DNA of 64,000 nt from Peltaster fructicola (GCA_001592805.2 CP051139.1:1860001-1924000); one strand, 5' to 3'. Numbered from the stretch's first letter, positions 42,110 through 54,174 are shown. Program-made: numbers and translations. The notes: a model not told the origin generated them from the letters alone.

Positions 42110-42868
42110 TCACATCATCGTGCAGCAGCCGTTCTGCCCCTTCGCGCTGGTATAGAATTGACGAGAGGACGTACTCAGCCCATCAGACTTGGCCATGAGT
42201 GTCTCAATCTTCTCTCCTGTGCAGCTTATCAGCTCCTGCTAGGCAAATGATGGCTGCAACCGTAGCTCACCTCGCTCCAGTACACTCTCGATCGTTTTGT
42301 GAAGCACGTCCTTCGTGTCATCCAACTCTTGCTGTACTTTAGATATGCCATCAACTTGGCCAGGGTTCTCGAATTTCTTGTAACACTCTTTTGCTTCTTC
42401 GCACTTAATCGGAGCTGTGGCCTTGGACCAGGTAGTCTTCGGGATTTTCACAGCGAAGGCATCCAGTACATCTGAAACCAGTTGGTGGGCTGTGAACTTC
42501 GGGTAGTCATGATTCGTTATCACAACGCCGGTCAAGCCATCAGACTTCGCAAAGGAGTAGATCACGTAGCTGTCTTGGGTCACGACTTGTCGTTGTCCAA
42601 GCTGTGTTCTTTCCGCGACTGTCTTCGAATAGAATGTGAAGAATTCTTGGATGCTGCGTGATGGAGTTGCTTAGATCTGGTAATCTTGCTTGACACGATG
42701 GAAAACCTACGTTGAATGGTAGAATCTAGAGACCTTCGAGGGGTCACTCGCAGACCAGAGTTCGAAGGCAGGTTTCGTGTCGGCGCGAAACACCTAGGCT
42801 CTGTCAGTGTTGGGTAGAAGAGAAAATGTGTGCTAACGCACGCCAGCGTAGCACAGCTTGCCGGACAT
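42110..42868 (-). CDS. ykt6: R-SNARE Ykt6
   Basis: Four minus-strand exons (42868-42842, 42793-42711, 42653-42271, 42216-42110; introns 48, 57 and 54 bases) give 199 residues, the normal Ykt6 length. Exon 1 is MSGKLCYAG, continuing VFRADTKPAFELWSAS of the longin domain, with VTQDSYVIYSFAKSDGLTGV later in it. The SNARE motif follows (KVQQELDDTKDVLHKTIESVLERGEKI) with Arg at the zero layer. The last exon supplies SDGLSTSSRQFYTSAKGQN and the C-terminal CCTMM, a palmitoylation-prenylation (CAAX) signal in place of a membrane helix. Reading through the third donor instead would end early in LRLQPSFA and lose the anchor. Ykt6 acts in ER-Golgi, vacuolar and autophagosome fusion. Confidence 0.95.
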
Positions 42869-43327
42869 CGTGGTTATGTATCTGCACTAGGCTTCGACAA
42901 GGTGGTCGGTGATAGTGTAGGATGGTGTGAGTGTTATCAACGCTGCCGCCTGTTTGCCTCTGCACTTGGCGACAAGCTGATGTCAAGGACCCTGTTTTTG
43001 GTAGCCGCTGAGCGTGCATAGGAAGGTCAGCGGGAATTTAGATCAATGAGGAGGCAGCAATAGACGCGAACAGCGATGCTGAACCGTGTCCCGACGATCT
43101 CGCAGACTGAACTACTGTGACGTCTACGAGGGCGTCCACCGTGGTCAACATGTGCTTTGCAGCGGCGACAGTGGTAGTTGATGGAGTTCGTAGATACAGC
43201 AATGTCCCGAGGATATGATTCAAGTATACCTGCATCTTCGACAGCGCCAATTGCGCAATACCGTTGTCCTGAACCATGATGGAACGTACATCTTTTGGCC
43301 ATAATAGCAGCATCCTGCCACTTGTGA
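42869..43327. other. intergenic region between ChAPs 3' end and ykt6 start
   Basis: About 460 bases, tandem minus-strand genes. It must hold the ykt6 promoter. No repeat, RNA gene or credible extra exon. Confidence 0.45.
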
Positions 43328-45544
43328 TCACCGCTGTTGTGCAGGAGCAGGATCATCAGTGCCACTGCTCTTCAAAACCGCGCACAGGGCAGTGTAGTTG
43401 TGGGTGAGGTCTGTTATGTGTTGCGGCAAGTTCGAGGCCTGGATTAGACTCTGCGTCTTGACAGCTCCCTCCTCTTCGATCAGCTTTCTCGTAGCATAAA
43501 GCAGGTCTGGCGAGAACTAGAGATAGGTCAGTCATACATCAAGATCGTGGAACACAACTCACCTCGGAGTACCATCGATATTGCCATGCAACCAATCGGA
43601 TCACAGCTGCAAGCATACCTCGAAACTCTCCTCGTCGCTCACAAGCATCAAGGATACCCTTCATTGCTTTGGGGCTGAACCGCATGCCAAGACAGGCTTG
43701 CCATGCCTCAAAGGCCTCATCAGGATGATGCAGGCGGATTGCCAAGTCTCCCAGGATCTCCCATTCCTCTGCAGACTTCTTATACGCCAGCTGTTGTGCT
43801 TTATATTGAGAAGCCTCCGTCCGCCATATGGTGTAAATGCGAAGGTCTTCATACAGGACCATGAACAGGTTGTCAAGCCATCGCTCACACAAACGCTTGT
43901 GCTGGAATTGTGTGTACGGAGTGTGAGCCGGGTCTACAGGCAGTGCGGGAGTCGCCGTCGCAGAGCGCACTGTAACGGAGTGGCCAGGCTTTGATACATC
44001 GGGGTCGAGATGTGATTCCGCCAGTGCCGGTTCACCACCGTCTTCTTCTGTCAATGTTGTGGCCACAACTGGCTCGGCATGTCCATTGGTCTGAGGAGAT
44101 GCTTCGTGCAGTGCTGTAGTGCTAGCATTGCGACTACTAGGTCCGCCTTGCTTCTCGTGTCGATACTCTTCCTCCATCACAAAGACTTGACTTCGTATCT
44201 TGAGCAGTTGGTCCCAGCCGATCCTCTTTGTGATCTCGGTCAGTAGCAGGTATGCCTTCTGGAATGTACCCTTGTAGTTGCCAGCAGCAAGTCGACGTAG
44301 TGTCGGATGCACCATATCGTAATCTGACGATGCAGGTGAATCATCGATCTCGTCACACATGGTCTCGGGTAGGAGAGGTAACGTCACCTTGACGGCTTCA
44401 GGCAATCGAGGCGCATCCTTGTCTTGGTAGGTAAACATTGGACACGAGTTGAGCGTGAGCAGAGCCAGGTCCCACTGCTCTAGTGCAACATAGACTTCAG
44501 CCAGTCGTGCCCATGTGCCGAACTCGCTCGGTGCCGATATCACACCACGCTTAGCAATGTCCAGAGCGAGGTCGCTTCGACCTTTCTTGCCACAGAAGTA
44601 AGCTTGGCAGTCCAGTAGCGAGTAGTCCATGGGTAGCTCCTGTATGGCTTCGTGTAGTAGCTTGACAGCCTTGACTTCCTCGTCGGCCTCGATGTAGATA
44701 CGGGCAAGGAGGGAAGAGACTTCGTTATCTCTTGATCTCAGCTTCTCGAATAGATTAATGCCAGATGTGAATCGTCCCGTGATCTTGATATAGTTTAGAA
44801 GGCCAGTCGTCAAATGGTTTGCGACAACATTTGGCACTTGAATCTCTGGGTCAGAGCCCAACTGCCAGCCTGTGAATGATCAGCGAGCACTAACAATGCT
44901 GACAGCGGACTTGCCGTTGAAGAATAGCTTCTCAGCGGCATCCAGAAATCGCTGTTCTTGCTCTGCATTTGTGACGGGATTGAATCTCCGGACGCCTACG
45001 ATCTTCCTGATCGTTTCGCCTGAGCCATTGTCTGCATACGAATATGCTCTGAGCACGCTACACAGATATGTCTCCAGCCAATTCTCCTCTGTAGCTTCCA
45101 GCTTCTTGCCGTGCTCATCGACACAATAACTCTCTACTGTGCCAGGGATCTGCACCTGTACGCGCATGTCGACACGCGAGAAGGCGTTGTAACAGCTGGT
45201 ATCGATCAGCAACCACCCATAGCTCTTTCTGTTTCCACCTACCAGTATAAACCCGACACGAGCTTGTTCGGTTTGTCCGAAACCGCATAGGTCAATGTAT
45301 TGATGTATGCTGCCAGACTGGCCGATGAGGACGCATCGATACCAGTGACATGATGGTAGATGCCGACCCTATGCGTCGGGGCCTTGACAGGCTGTTTGAC
45401 AAGATGTACAAGATCTGGTGGTCCTAGTTCTCGTAGTGATTGGAGGCTCTCCGTTCGAACGTCGACAACAGGGTGTGAATCGTCTTCATACAGTCTGCGT
45501 ACCTCTGTTAGACGACTTGCGACGCAGCAAGGGATTCTATACAT
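43328..45544 (-). CDS. Chs5-Arf1 binding protein (ChAPs family, Bch1/Bud7-like)
   Basis: Four exons are read as 45544-45243, 45195-44904, 44861-43563 and 43516-43328, giving 693 residues. Family blocks include LRELGPPDLVHLVKQP, ASSSASLAAYINTLTYA, YNAFSRVDMRVQVQIPGTVE and GSDPEIQVPNVVANHL, then a TPR-like helical array. ChAPs bind Chs5 and Arf1 to form the exomer coat that exports chitin synthase Chs3 and other cargo from the trans-Golgi. The last exon (FSPDLLYATRKLIEEEGAVK to the stop) replaces an early stop reached by reading through the third donor. The junction between exons 2 and 3 is uncertain by nine bases (donor GTCAGC or GTTAGT). The start ATG (MYRIPCCVASRL) is provisional; an upstream exon is possible. 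Confidence 0.85.
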
Positions 45545-45970
45545 ACTCGGGCACGGCGGTGAACATTGGCACCAATTGTTTGGCAAGCCTAGCCTGCCTG
45601 GTAGTTGAGGAGTCCACTCAGCTCGAGGTGCCCTTGGCTCAGTAGCGTGGTGACCAATGGATGCGGATCACGAAACACGGTGAGCGTGAGTCTCAGCAGT
45701 GGCAGCCTGCTCGAGGTCCTTCATTCGACGGAAGTATGGTCAGTAAAGTGTCTCATGTCGCTCGAGAGTGCAGTGCATAGCTGTCGACTAGTTGGACCCA
45801 CTTTAATTCTTAATAGCAACGCGCCTGCCACGCGATAGCCTGTATTCAAAGAGCATACATCAGTCAATTACACACCGTCGTCAGAACCACACTCCTGGAG
45901 GTCATCTTAGCGACGCAACCTTCCATTCAGCATGAACATGCTCTTCGAAGCCTTCTGAGCGCTTTCTACT
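45545..45970. promoter_or_regulatory. divergent promoter region, ChAPs/hir3
   Basis: About 425 bases between two divergent starts. No clear core-promoter motif. Part of it could be 5' coding sequence of the ChAPs gene, whose start is uncertain. Confidence 0.4.
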
Positions 45971-48900
45971 ATGTCGACCTTCAAAGCACTTAACATCGAG
46001 TATGATGAAGAGTCAGACGTGGAAGTTGATGATACCAAGGAGATCCAGATCGAAGAAGCTCTGAAACTGTATCAAACTGCGCTACGCTACCATGCTGAAG
46101 GTCCATCGTCATTTGAGGCCGCTGCCAAAGCATATCAAGAGTTATTTGCTTCGGAGATCTTCAGATATCCGGAGTCGCAGAACGAACTGAAACGTATAGA
46201 GCTTTACGGCGCTTTCGAGGGCGACGATGCCTCGCATGAACAGCTTGACAATGATGTCGTTGTCTCTACAGGCCTTGATGCAGGGCCGAGCACACTACCA
46301 CAGATCTTGCACCTAAGCCACAAGAACTATGCGCAATTTCGCCTCGAACAACTGGGTGCACGTCTTGATGAGTTTCAGACAACACTGGCGAGTGTCCTCG
46401 CCGATGCTTCTGAAGCTCTTGACCACTTCGTTGCTGCTCTAGACAAGGATGACAGCGATATCGATCTGTGGAAGAAGACTGCTCGTGTCGGTGAGGTGCT
46501 AGACAGCAGACGAGTCACCAGATTCTGCCTAGAAGCTGTGCTTGATGGTGATGAAGAGGGCCTGAGCTCAGTCCTAAGTCTGCCCGGTATCGAGGACGGC
46601 ATGGCAGTACAGAAGCTACGATCACTGGTGTCCGGACTTGGCGATTACTTATCTGCGCTCCAGCCTGGTCTTGTCGTGCAGCGTCGCAAAGTCCTTCTGC
46701 GGTATCTCAAGGAGCGAGTCGACTCATCAGATGAACTCACAGCCAAGGTCCATTTGATACGAGACATGTCTGCGAGTGCGGCACAATCACTACACCTCAC
46801 ACGTCAAGCTCTTAAATGTCCTCAATCATGGACTGAGCTTGGAGATCTACTCATGCAACACAAGCTTGATGATCAAGGCAAGCTCAGTCTGCAAGATCCA
46901 GCGATCACATTTGAGATGCCTGGAGGCGTCGACGAGAATCGTCTGATTGAAAGGAGTGTTGATGAGATGCAAATTGAAACGGAAACGGTGGCACCAGATC
47001 ATGCTGCAGCTGCTTTAGAACAAGATGTTGATGCTTCCGTACTACAACAGCCAAAGTCGCGATCGACGCAGTCTCCAGTCGAGAATCGCAGACCTTCCAC
47101 TGCGACAAACGGCGATAACGACATCCATGCGCAGGGCTTACCCACTCGGAAACGTCACTCTGATGATGCAGCCGAAGAAGGTCGAGTCAAGTCGAAACGT
47201 CTTCGAGCTCGGGAGTCTATCGCTGATCCAGCAGAGGCAAAGCAGTCCACGCACGACGCCAACGTACAGTGGGAATTCGATCAGCATCTCAACGAGCTCC
47301 AGGGCGCTGACGACTGGCTCTACGAGACTGCAGGTGCTATCTTCAATAAGCTTGATGTCCTGTCGTTCGAGGGCATACGCAATGTGAAGGCTGAGCTGGC
47401 TCAAGCGACGAACGGCACAGCAAAGACTGAGCTATCGGATTACAACGTGGCTCAATCTGAATTGTCAGGATTCTTGAACGGCTTCTCAGATCACACTGCA
47501 CATCACCTCCTGACTCCTCGAGATGACTTCACTCTCTACTCTGGAAGAACAACGTCTGAAGCGGAGAAAGCTGTCGGCACCGGTCGTGCGAGCCGTGAGA
47601 CCAGGCAGGATCGTACGCCACTGTTGGACCAGAACCTTGAGCACTTCGTGCGATCTGTGAATGGCAGTGGCGAGACATTGGACGCCGTTGCAGCCGACTT
47701 CATCGAGACCATGACTAGCCCCGACAAGCTTGTGTCTTCTGAAGCATCATACACTGCTCACTTATGGCCTGAACAGCTAAAGACAATCGTAGTACGAATT
47801 CTGGTCGCATTCGACGAAGCAATCTACAACCGCATCGGGACAGCAGTGCGTGCCTACCGAGCAAGACAGCCTGATGAGACTCTTGAACGGGACTCAGAGG
47901 ATACAGTGGCTTTCTCGCGTCTCCAAGTACAACTACAGAATATCTTCGAACTACACCTGGATGTCTATTGTCTCATCAAACGCACTAATAGTGGTGTTGA
48001 TGCGGAGACTATCACACTCCAAGGTCATCGTCTCGACCGATGGTTTGAGATTACACGAGAGGTGAATCATGCACTCGCTAATGATCCGTACCATCACCAA
48101 GACGTTGAGCTCGAAACTCGGTTCTTATGGGCCACGACGTTCTACATAGCAGCACTCGATGATGCGTCGCAGGAGCATATCCTGGTCCTCATGCAAGATC
48201 TCCATGCTCATCTGACGACGTCAAGCCTGGTCATCGAGCTGCCTAATAATGCTGTGATGAGCGAGGTTTCTACTGCGGTTCTCGATCGAGAGATGTCCAG
48301 ATTGACCACAAGAGAGTTCTTCGAAAGGATAGCAGACATGGAGAACTCTGATGCTGTGTCCCTCATAGAGACTGTCGAGCCTCTGTTGGATGCACTGAAC
48401 GCAAGATCTCGTGGCGCAAGCGAAGTCGTTGCCATGAGCGATTCTGGTTCTGTATCAGCAGAGCTGGTTTTGTTTTTGGAGAACAAGGAGTTCTCCGAGA
48501 TCTTACAGCTCTGGACACGCCTACTCGATGCTTACACACAGGTTGGGTATCAGCCTATGGTGTTGAGAACGCAATTGAGGATGATCCGACTCGTTCTGGG
48601 ACAGATCCGTGACGGTCAGCTGGAGCTCACATCTCCTGCTGATCGTGCAGCGTTGTTACTCAGCGCCATCAGGGCCATCAATGCGCTGACTGAAAGGTGC
48701 CTCAAACTCATAACATCACACGAGGACGCTTTCGATTGTCTTGACGAGCAAGTTCTACGTGCATCGATCACAACTTTCGGAGAGGTCCTACGACTGCTCC
48801 AGGCATTCAACGTGTTCGAGGATCCCATACGTATTGGAAAGACACATCCACCAACAACCTCAAATGGTGCACCTAGTCCGTCGTTTCAGTCATCTTGCAA

Positions 48901-51598
48901 AATGCTACATGAGATGCAATTGCGTGTCTGGATCGTACTCTATCATCTTCTAAAGGAAGCCATGCAACAAAACAAGGAGTCTTTCACCACGCCACTGGAG
49001 GATCGCTTCGACTTCCTCCGTGCGCTGCATCGTAACCTGGGCATTCGAGCCATATGCGGCGGGCTAGACAACTTCTTCGTAAAGATGTGCAAAGACGAGT
49101 TCTTCACCATGACTAACGTCGACGGGTACGACAGCGAGCAAGCTCAGGTATTGTACGATCTGTATGGTCTCAACTGCTTCCTCAACCCATCATACGAACT
49201 TATGGACCACCACTGCATTCCCTACGACGTCCTCGACCGCGCTGTCGCCCAGCAAAGCGTTGACCTGCTGCTTGCTCAGGCAGATCGCTTGCCAATCAAA
49301 GAGCTTGTCAAGCACACACTCAAAGACGCTATTGACAAAGTGCATGGAGCACTGTCTCGAAAGAGACCTACAGAATCGATTCTACGAAACAGGGAGGTCA
49401 TCAGAGCACTTCTCAGGTCGCCGATCAATCCACTCAATCTATATCTGTGCCTGAAGGGCGAGGGCAACCAGCTCGACATGTCACCTGTCCCAGAGTCCGA
49501 TGCGAGCTTGGCAGCTAACGGGTGGTATTTCCTCATGGGACATATATCCCTCACTAAGTTCCGCACAATGAAGCGCACTGGTCAAACACCAACTGAAGAT
49601 GTCGATATAGCCATCGCTTTCTTCATGCAAGAGCTTGAGTACAGTGCTACTCGGTGGGAGACATGGTTCCGTCTTGCACAAGCATATGACACCAAGGTCG
49701 AAGAGTGTGTTGTGTGGTCTGCAGAGAAGCTCAACAGCAGCATGTCAGATGTTTCACATCTACAGAAGGCAGCCATCCACTGCTATACTATGGCTACAGC
49801 ACTTGCATATAGATCAGCTGATCTGGCATTTGAGACGTCTGACAAGATGACCGAGCTGTACTCAGAGTTTGCAATGCGGATGTATAGCTCCACACGACAA
49901 CCGTTTGGGATGCTTCCGTTCGACACAGATGGAGTGGAGAAGTTCCTTAGTCGTCGGACAGGGTTGACGAAGTGCAATGCTTTTGAACCACTATCAAAGT
50001 ACACCGCTTGGAAGATCGCTGTCGTCTTGTTTCGGCGTGCGCTTGCTGGCAATTCGAAGCAATGGAATTGGCATTACATGGCCTCTAAGTGCTTGTGGAA
50101 GATGTACAGCACAACCGATGATCTGCGCAGCAAAAGTACACTGCCCACCGTCAGCGACGTCCTCAGTCCGCTCTACCGCGCGATTGAGCTGGTGCCTGGA
50201 AAGAAAGACACGCGTGACAACAAGCGCGAGCCTGTACTGGAGCCACATTACAAGCTTGTCAGTCTTGTGCACAAGCTTGTATTGCGTGGAGACATGACAC
50301 TGCCACAAGCTCAAGAAGCGCTTGCAAAGACGCATTTCGTCAGGGCGATCAAGTTTCCTTCGAGCCACGAAGAGTGGCTGCCGTACATCCTATCTGTACT
50401 ACGACACTTGCGTGCTGCAGACAAGTCAAATTGGCATCATCGAATGATCGCACGTACAGCGCAGATCACGTTCACCGATCCAAGCGAGCCAGACGAGCTG
50501 GTCAGAGCAGCCAATACCAAGCATGAGTTAACACAGCAGATGTTCACGAAGACCATGGTCTTGCAAGTATGGCGACCTGAAGCAGAACGTGCTGGGCGAC
50601 ACTTTGTATACACAGCACGCTATACTAAGTTCTTCGTGCACATTCTTGAGCTGCTGAAGGATCGCGCCAATCTGGAGATGCTGGCACGGCGTGTTCGACG
50701 TCGACCTAACGAGATCTTCGAGCACTCTGCTGTTTGGCAAGATATAATCAGTGCTTACCTTCGCCTGCTTCGCGAGCGTGGTCAACTACAGGAAGGTCTG
50801 GAGACCAGTGCATTTAGCAACATCGTGCACGAGGAGTTTGTTTTGCGCAAAGAGCCACTGGAGAAGTGGATGCAAACGCAAGAAGAAGGCTCTCACATCG
50901 TGCTCGATGTGCTTAGAGAGGTCACAGAGTTGAAGAAGATCAATGCGAATGGCATGAAGACTGGACCCATCGACGACCTTATCGGCGATGCGTATGCATT
51001 CCTGTACAGCACTGTTGGCAAGGGACTCTGGGACGAGCACCAGCTCACGGAGCTGAAGAAGCAGCAATCACCAGAGGCCAATATTGAGAACACGGTCAAC
51101 AACCCTATGCACATAGCCTCTATCTTGAGTCTTGATGGTGCTAGTGGCACTTCAACCAAGCCCGAGCCAACACCTGAGCCAGAAGCAGCACCTACGAAGA
51201 GACGTATGGGGATCGGTCGACGGGAGATCCGATCAGCTGCCGAAGCCTGCCTGCACAAAGCAGCCACCAGTGCCAGCAAAGCTCAAGCGCCTGTTGAGAA
51301 AGCTCGCGCCGCTAGCGTCATGAAACCAGAGCAGTCAAGCGAGCAAGTTATGGACACGAGTGCCCCTGGAAGTGTTGTCGATGATGCTGACGATGAAAGC
51401 GAGCTGAGTGAATTGGAGGATGCTGGCACTGAAGGGTCTCTTGGTGGTGGAGAGCAGGATGCAAGCAAGCCGGTGTTCCCAGGCCTGTCTGGAAACGAGA
51501 CACTCGACGATGAGGACAATGAGGAAGACACGACGAGGCTTGACGCGACCTTGATTGCAGGCTCTGCTCCAGAAGGACAAGACACGAGTGTTGTCTGA
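45971..51598 (+). CDS. hir3: histone transcription regulator 3 (Hir3/CABIN1 family)
   Basis: An 1875-residue single exon. The N-terminus MSTFKALNIEYDEESDVEVDDTKEIQIEEALKLYQ with EIFRYPES is the conserved Hir3 opening. The body is a helical TPR-like array; conserved parts include NGWYFLMGHISLTKFRTMKRTG, WETWFRLAQAYD and WNWHYMASKCLWKMY. Residues about 350-410 are polar with a basic cluster (RKRH, KSKRLR), a likely nuclear signal. The last 130 residues are acidic and disordered (DDADDESELSELEDAG). Hir3 is the scaffold of the HIR complex (Hir1, Hir2, Hir3, Hpc2), which deposits H3-H4 independently of replication and represses histone genes. It is divergent from ChAPs and convergent with the NADH dehydrogenase gene. 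Confidence 0.94.
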   Translation: MSTFKALNIEYDEESDVEVDDTKEIQIEEALKLYQTALRYHAEGPSSFEAAAKAYQELFASEIFRYPESQNELKRIELYGAFEGDDASHEQLDNDVVVSTGLDAGPSTLPQILHLSHKNYAQFRLEQLGARLDEFQTTLASVLADASEALDHFVAALDKDDSDIDLWKKTARVGEVLDSRRVTRFCLEAVLDGDEEGLSSVLSLPGIEDGMAVQKLRSLVSGLGDYLSALQPGLVVQRRKVLLRYLKERVDSSDELTAKVHLIRDMSASAAQSLHLTRQALKCPQSWTELGDLLMQHKLDDQGKLSLQDPAITFEMPGGVDENRLIERSVDEMQIETETVAPDHAAAALEQDVDASVLQQPKSRSTQSPVENRRPSTATNGDNDIHAQGLPTRKRHSDDAAEEGRVKSKRLRARESIADPAEAKQSTHDANVQWEFDQHLNELQGADDWLYETAGAIFNKLDVLSFEGIRNVKAELAQATNGTAKTELSDYNVAQSELSGFLNGFSDHTAHHLLTPRDDFTLYSGRTTSEAEKAVGTGRASRETRQDRTPLLDQNLEHFVRSVNGSGETLDAVAADFIETMTSPDKLVSSEASYTAHLWPEQLKTIVVRILVAFDEAIYNRIGTAVRAYRARQPDETLERDSEDTVAFSRLQVQLQNIFELHLDVYCLIKRTNSGVDAETITLQGHRLDRWFEITREVNHALANDPYHHQDVELETRFLWATTFYIAALDDASQEHILVLMQDLHAHLTTSSLVIELPNNAVMSEVSTAVLDREMSRLTTREFFERIADMENSDAVSLIETVEPLLDALNARSRGASEVVAMSDSGSVSAELVLFLENKEFSEILQLWTRLLDAYTQVGYQPMVLRTQLRMIRLVLGQIRDGQLELTSPADRAALLLSAIRAINALTERCLKLITSHEDAFDCLDEQVLRASITTFGEVLRLLQAFNVFEDPIRIGKTHPPTTSNGAPSPSFQSSCKMLHEMQLRVWIVLYHLLKEAMQQNKESFTTPLEDRFDFLRALHRNLGIRAICGGLDNFFVKMCKDEFFTMTNVDGYDSEQAQVLYDLYGLNCFLNPSYELMDHHCIPYDVLDRAVAQQSVDLLLAQADRLPIKELVKHTLKDAIDKVHGALSRKRPTESILRNREVIRALLRSPINPLNLYLCLKGEGNQLDMSPVPESDASLAANGWYFLMGHISLTKFRTMKRTGQTPTEDVDIAIAFFMQELEYSATRWETWFRLAQAYDTKVEECVVWSAEKLNSSMSDVSHLQKAAIHCYTMATALAYRSADLAFETSDKMTELYSEFAMRMYSSTRQPFGMLPFDTDGVEKFLSRRTGLTKCNAFEPLSKYTAWKIAVVLFRRALAGNSKQWNWHYMASKCLWKMYSTTDDLRSKSTLPTVSDVLSPLYRAIELVPGKKDTRDNKREPVLEPHYKLVSLVHKLVLRGDMTLPQAQEALAKTHFVRAIKFPSSHEEWLPYILSVLRHLRAADKSNWHHRMIARTAQITFTDPSEPDELVRAANTKHELTQQMFTKTMVLQVWRPEAERAGRHFVYTARYTKFFVHILELLKDRANLEMLARRVRRRPNEIFEHSAVWQDIISAYLRLLRERGQLQEGLETSAFSNIVHEEFVLRKEPLEKWMQTQEEGSHIVLDVLREVTELKKINANGMKTGPIDDLIGDAYAFLYSTVGKGLWDEHQLTELKKQQSPEANIENTVNNPMHIASILSLDGASGTSTKPEPTPEPEAAPTKRRMGIGRREIRSAAEACLHKAATSASKAQAPVEKARAASVMKPEQSSEQVMDTSAPGSVVDDADDESELSELEDAGTEGSLGGGEQDASKPVFPGLSGNETLDDEDNEEDTTRLDATLIAGSAPEGQDTSVV

Positions 51599-51913
51599 GC
51601 TTGTCGTTGGCTGCACAGACTGAGTAACAATAGTAGCTTTAGATATGGTCTTTAACAAGTTCTCCGGACCGATTCACTTGATACAAGTTGAGCGTCGCAT
51701 AACTGCACAATGTAGTGCTCGTTAATTCGTCCGTTGCAGTTCAGAGGAACATGCTGAGAGTACTGCTACAGAGTGCGAGCGTCGATATGGGACACTCGGA
51801 TGATAATAAGATCTATGGAAGATTGTACAGGCATGGAAGATGCAAAAGCTGGTCGATCGCGCACTGCAGCAGACCCTGCGAGAACCCATGGATGATACTA
51901 CAGCGTGAAGACA
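51599..51913. other. convergent intergenic region
   Basis: About 315 bases between the stops of hir3 and the NADH dehydrogenase gene. It should hold both 3' ends. Nothing else is recognised. Confidence 0.45.
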
Positions 51914-53736
51914 CTACTCTCGTGACACATCACGGCCAAAGAGCTGAGTCTTGATCCAGTCGTTGATGACCAGGACACGGTTGCGTGCTGGAAAGTATTA
52001 GCATTGTGATCACTGTTTAACGAGAGGCAGAAACTTACTGCTGAAGCACATAGACAGGTAAGCAGATCGCCAGAAGAGGTATGTGAGCTGACCTCCAGTG
52101 GCTAGGTTGCCTGTCAGCCAGCTGATGTCGGCAACAGCCTTTTCACTACCAATGTAAGCGAGAGATCCTTGATGTGAGTATTCAAAAGGTCCCATCTGCT
52201 TGACACGGCGCAATCGGCGTTGGAGCTCCTTGATGTGTTCGAAGACTTGGTCTCGGGCTTCCTTGTTTGGTGCTGAGGACTGCGCTTCAGAAAGGCCAAC
52301 CAGCTCGGATTCGATGTCTTCAGTCTTAGCCATCTGGTTGAAGAGACGAGCAAGGAAAGCTCCCTCCTGCGCTGCGACCTGTGCTGTGGGAGCGTAGTTT
52401 GCAACAGCACAGTCACCGACAGCCCAGATGTTCTCTGCACCCTTTACGACAAGGTATTCATTCACGGAAAGACCTCTTCGTGCATCCTTCTGCGCCGGGA
52501 TTTGTGACATCAGGTCCTTCACAACAGGTCGAACAGCATTTCCAGTGGCCCAGACAAGCAGACCATATGGGATCTTCTCAGTCTGCTTCTTGCCGGCTGC
52601 ATCTGTGAACTCGGCCTCGATGTACTTCTCGGTGACGTTCTTGACCATGGTCTTTGTGCGGATCTCGATAGACTCCTCTTTGAAGGTCTGCTCGGTGTAG
52701 TCGATTAGGTTTTTGGAGAACATAGGCAGCACCTGTGGCAGAGCCTCGACAAGGGTGACCTTGAAATTGGCCTCGATCTCTGGAATCCATTTCTTCAGGT
52801 CACTCTCGAAGAAGTCTTGTAGCTCTCCTGCAAACTCCACACCAGTCGGTCCTCCGCCAACGACAACCATGTGTAGTAAACGTTGAATCTCGTCTTGCGT
52901 CTGATCCTTGAACGTAGCAGTCTCGCAGCAGTCCATGATTCGCTTCCTGATCTTCTGAGCATCACCAACCTCCTTCAGAAAGCAACTGTGCTCACGAACT
53001 CCAGGGATACCGAAAGTCGCGTTCTCTGCGCCAACACCAACAACTAGCATATCGTATGGAACCTCGGTCTGGGCAACAGTACCCTTGACCTCAGAATCGT
53101 CATTGATGTAGATCTTCTTGTTGGCATAATCAATCTTGGTCGCCTCAGCTTCGTAGAACTTGACGGCTGCCTTCTTGTGTCGTAAGAAGTTGCGGATGGG
53201 CTCCATGATGCTTCTGTGCTCGATCGTGCCGGTGGTACATGATGGGAGTAGCGGTGTGAAGAGGAAGTAGTTTCGTGGAGAGATGACAACGACATTGTAG
53301 TTCTCGGTGTCGAGATTCTTCAAGAGTGAGACTGAGCCCCAGCCAGTGCCTGTCTATGAGTTAGCAAAGCAATGCGAGAACGTTGAAGTCACTGACCCAG
53401 CACGACAAGTGTCTTCTTGCTAGGGTCCGGCGCAGACTGCACTGGTGGGTTGCGGTTCTCGTAGATGCCATATCCGACGTAGACAAGACCTCCAACCAAG
53501 CCGATCTGCAGCAGTCTGTATGACCATCTCAGGACCCTCCATCGTGGCTTCTTCTGCGGTTTGGGCGACAAGGATATGTATGGTCCCTGAGTCTCAGCAT
53601 ACGTCCGTCGTGCTGCTGGCAATTGGCGTGTGATGGCACTCTGAATGCTTATCGCGTTGAGTGGTGATTGTGCGAAGCTCTTCTGCACGAGCAGCCGTCT
53701 GGCAGTGCCCAATGGTCTCACAACCGCGCTTGTCAT
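51914..53736 (-). CDS. nde1: external alternative NADH dehydrogenase (NDE-type), mitochondrial
   Basis: Three exons (53736-53397, 53349-52039, 51987-51914; introns 47 and 51 bases) give 574 residues. A cleavable-looking presequence (MTSAVVRPLGTARRLLVQKS) and a membrane segment (YRLLQIGLVGGLVYVGYGIY, about 70-90) place it at the inner membrane facing the intermembrane space. The first dinucleotide fold is TLVVLGTGWGSVSLLKNL, interrupted by intron 1. The second is HMVVVGGGPTGVEFAGEL, and IWAVGDCA is the FAD contact. The last exon adds TRNRVLVINDW and FGRDVSRE, the usual end of fungal NDE/NDI enzymes; reading through the donor instead gives a stop after KFLPLVKQ. It oxidises NADH and reduces ubiquinone without pumping protons. 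No EF-hand insert is seen. External rather than internal topology is inferred from the membrane segment. Confidence 0.94.
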
Positions 53737-54174
53737 GATGTCTCCGTCTCGCTCAGCGACGTCTTCGATGAAAGAACGCGCGCAGACGCAGAATTGTACA
53801 AGGACCAATAGAAAGTAGAGCGCTTGGCTCTTCCGTTGAGGTTGAAGTACTATCGCAGCATGGACAAAAGCGTGCTGTCATTCTGCAGCTCCTTGTTAGC
53901 TTCGCTTTTTCTTTGGCACCCGCTTCTTTCCGTTCTATTAGGGAATGGTTCATCGGCATGTGGGGGGACACATCTGTTCGTATTGATGTTTCGATACTCT
54001 CATACAGGTTTGTACATGATCTCTCAATGAAGCCTCCCACCTTGCCATACAGGTCACTCCATCCTAACAATCGCTTCATTCAAGACAAAAAATCAATTGG
54101 GCTAAGGGGAACAGTTGGGGTATCTCATGGCTCCAAACAGTGAGCGCAAGGGTTTCGGATAGATGCTGGTCATC
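53737..54174. other. intergenic region upstream of the NADH dehydrogenase gene
   Basis: About 440 bases between tandem minus-strand genes. It contains the promoter of the dehydrogenase gene and the 3' end of the neighbouring surface-protein gene. No coding signal. Confidence 0.45.

Noticed and set aside
45600-45760. Minus-strand open segment upstream of the ChAPs start (reads VFRDPHPLVTTLLSQGHLEL)
   Set aside because: It looks somewhat protein-like, but no donor and acceptor of credible spacing joins it in phase to the first ChAPs exon, so I kept the start at 45544 and flagged it as uncertain.
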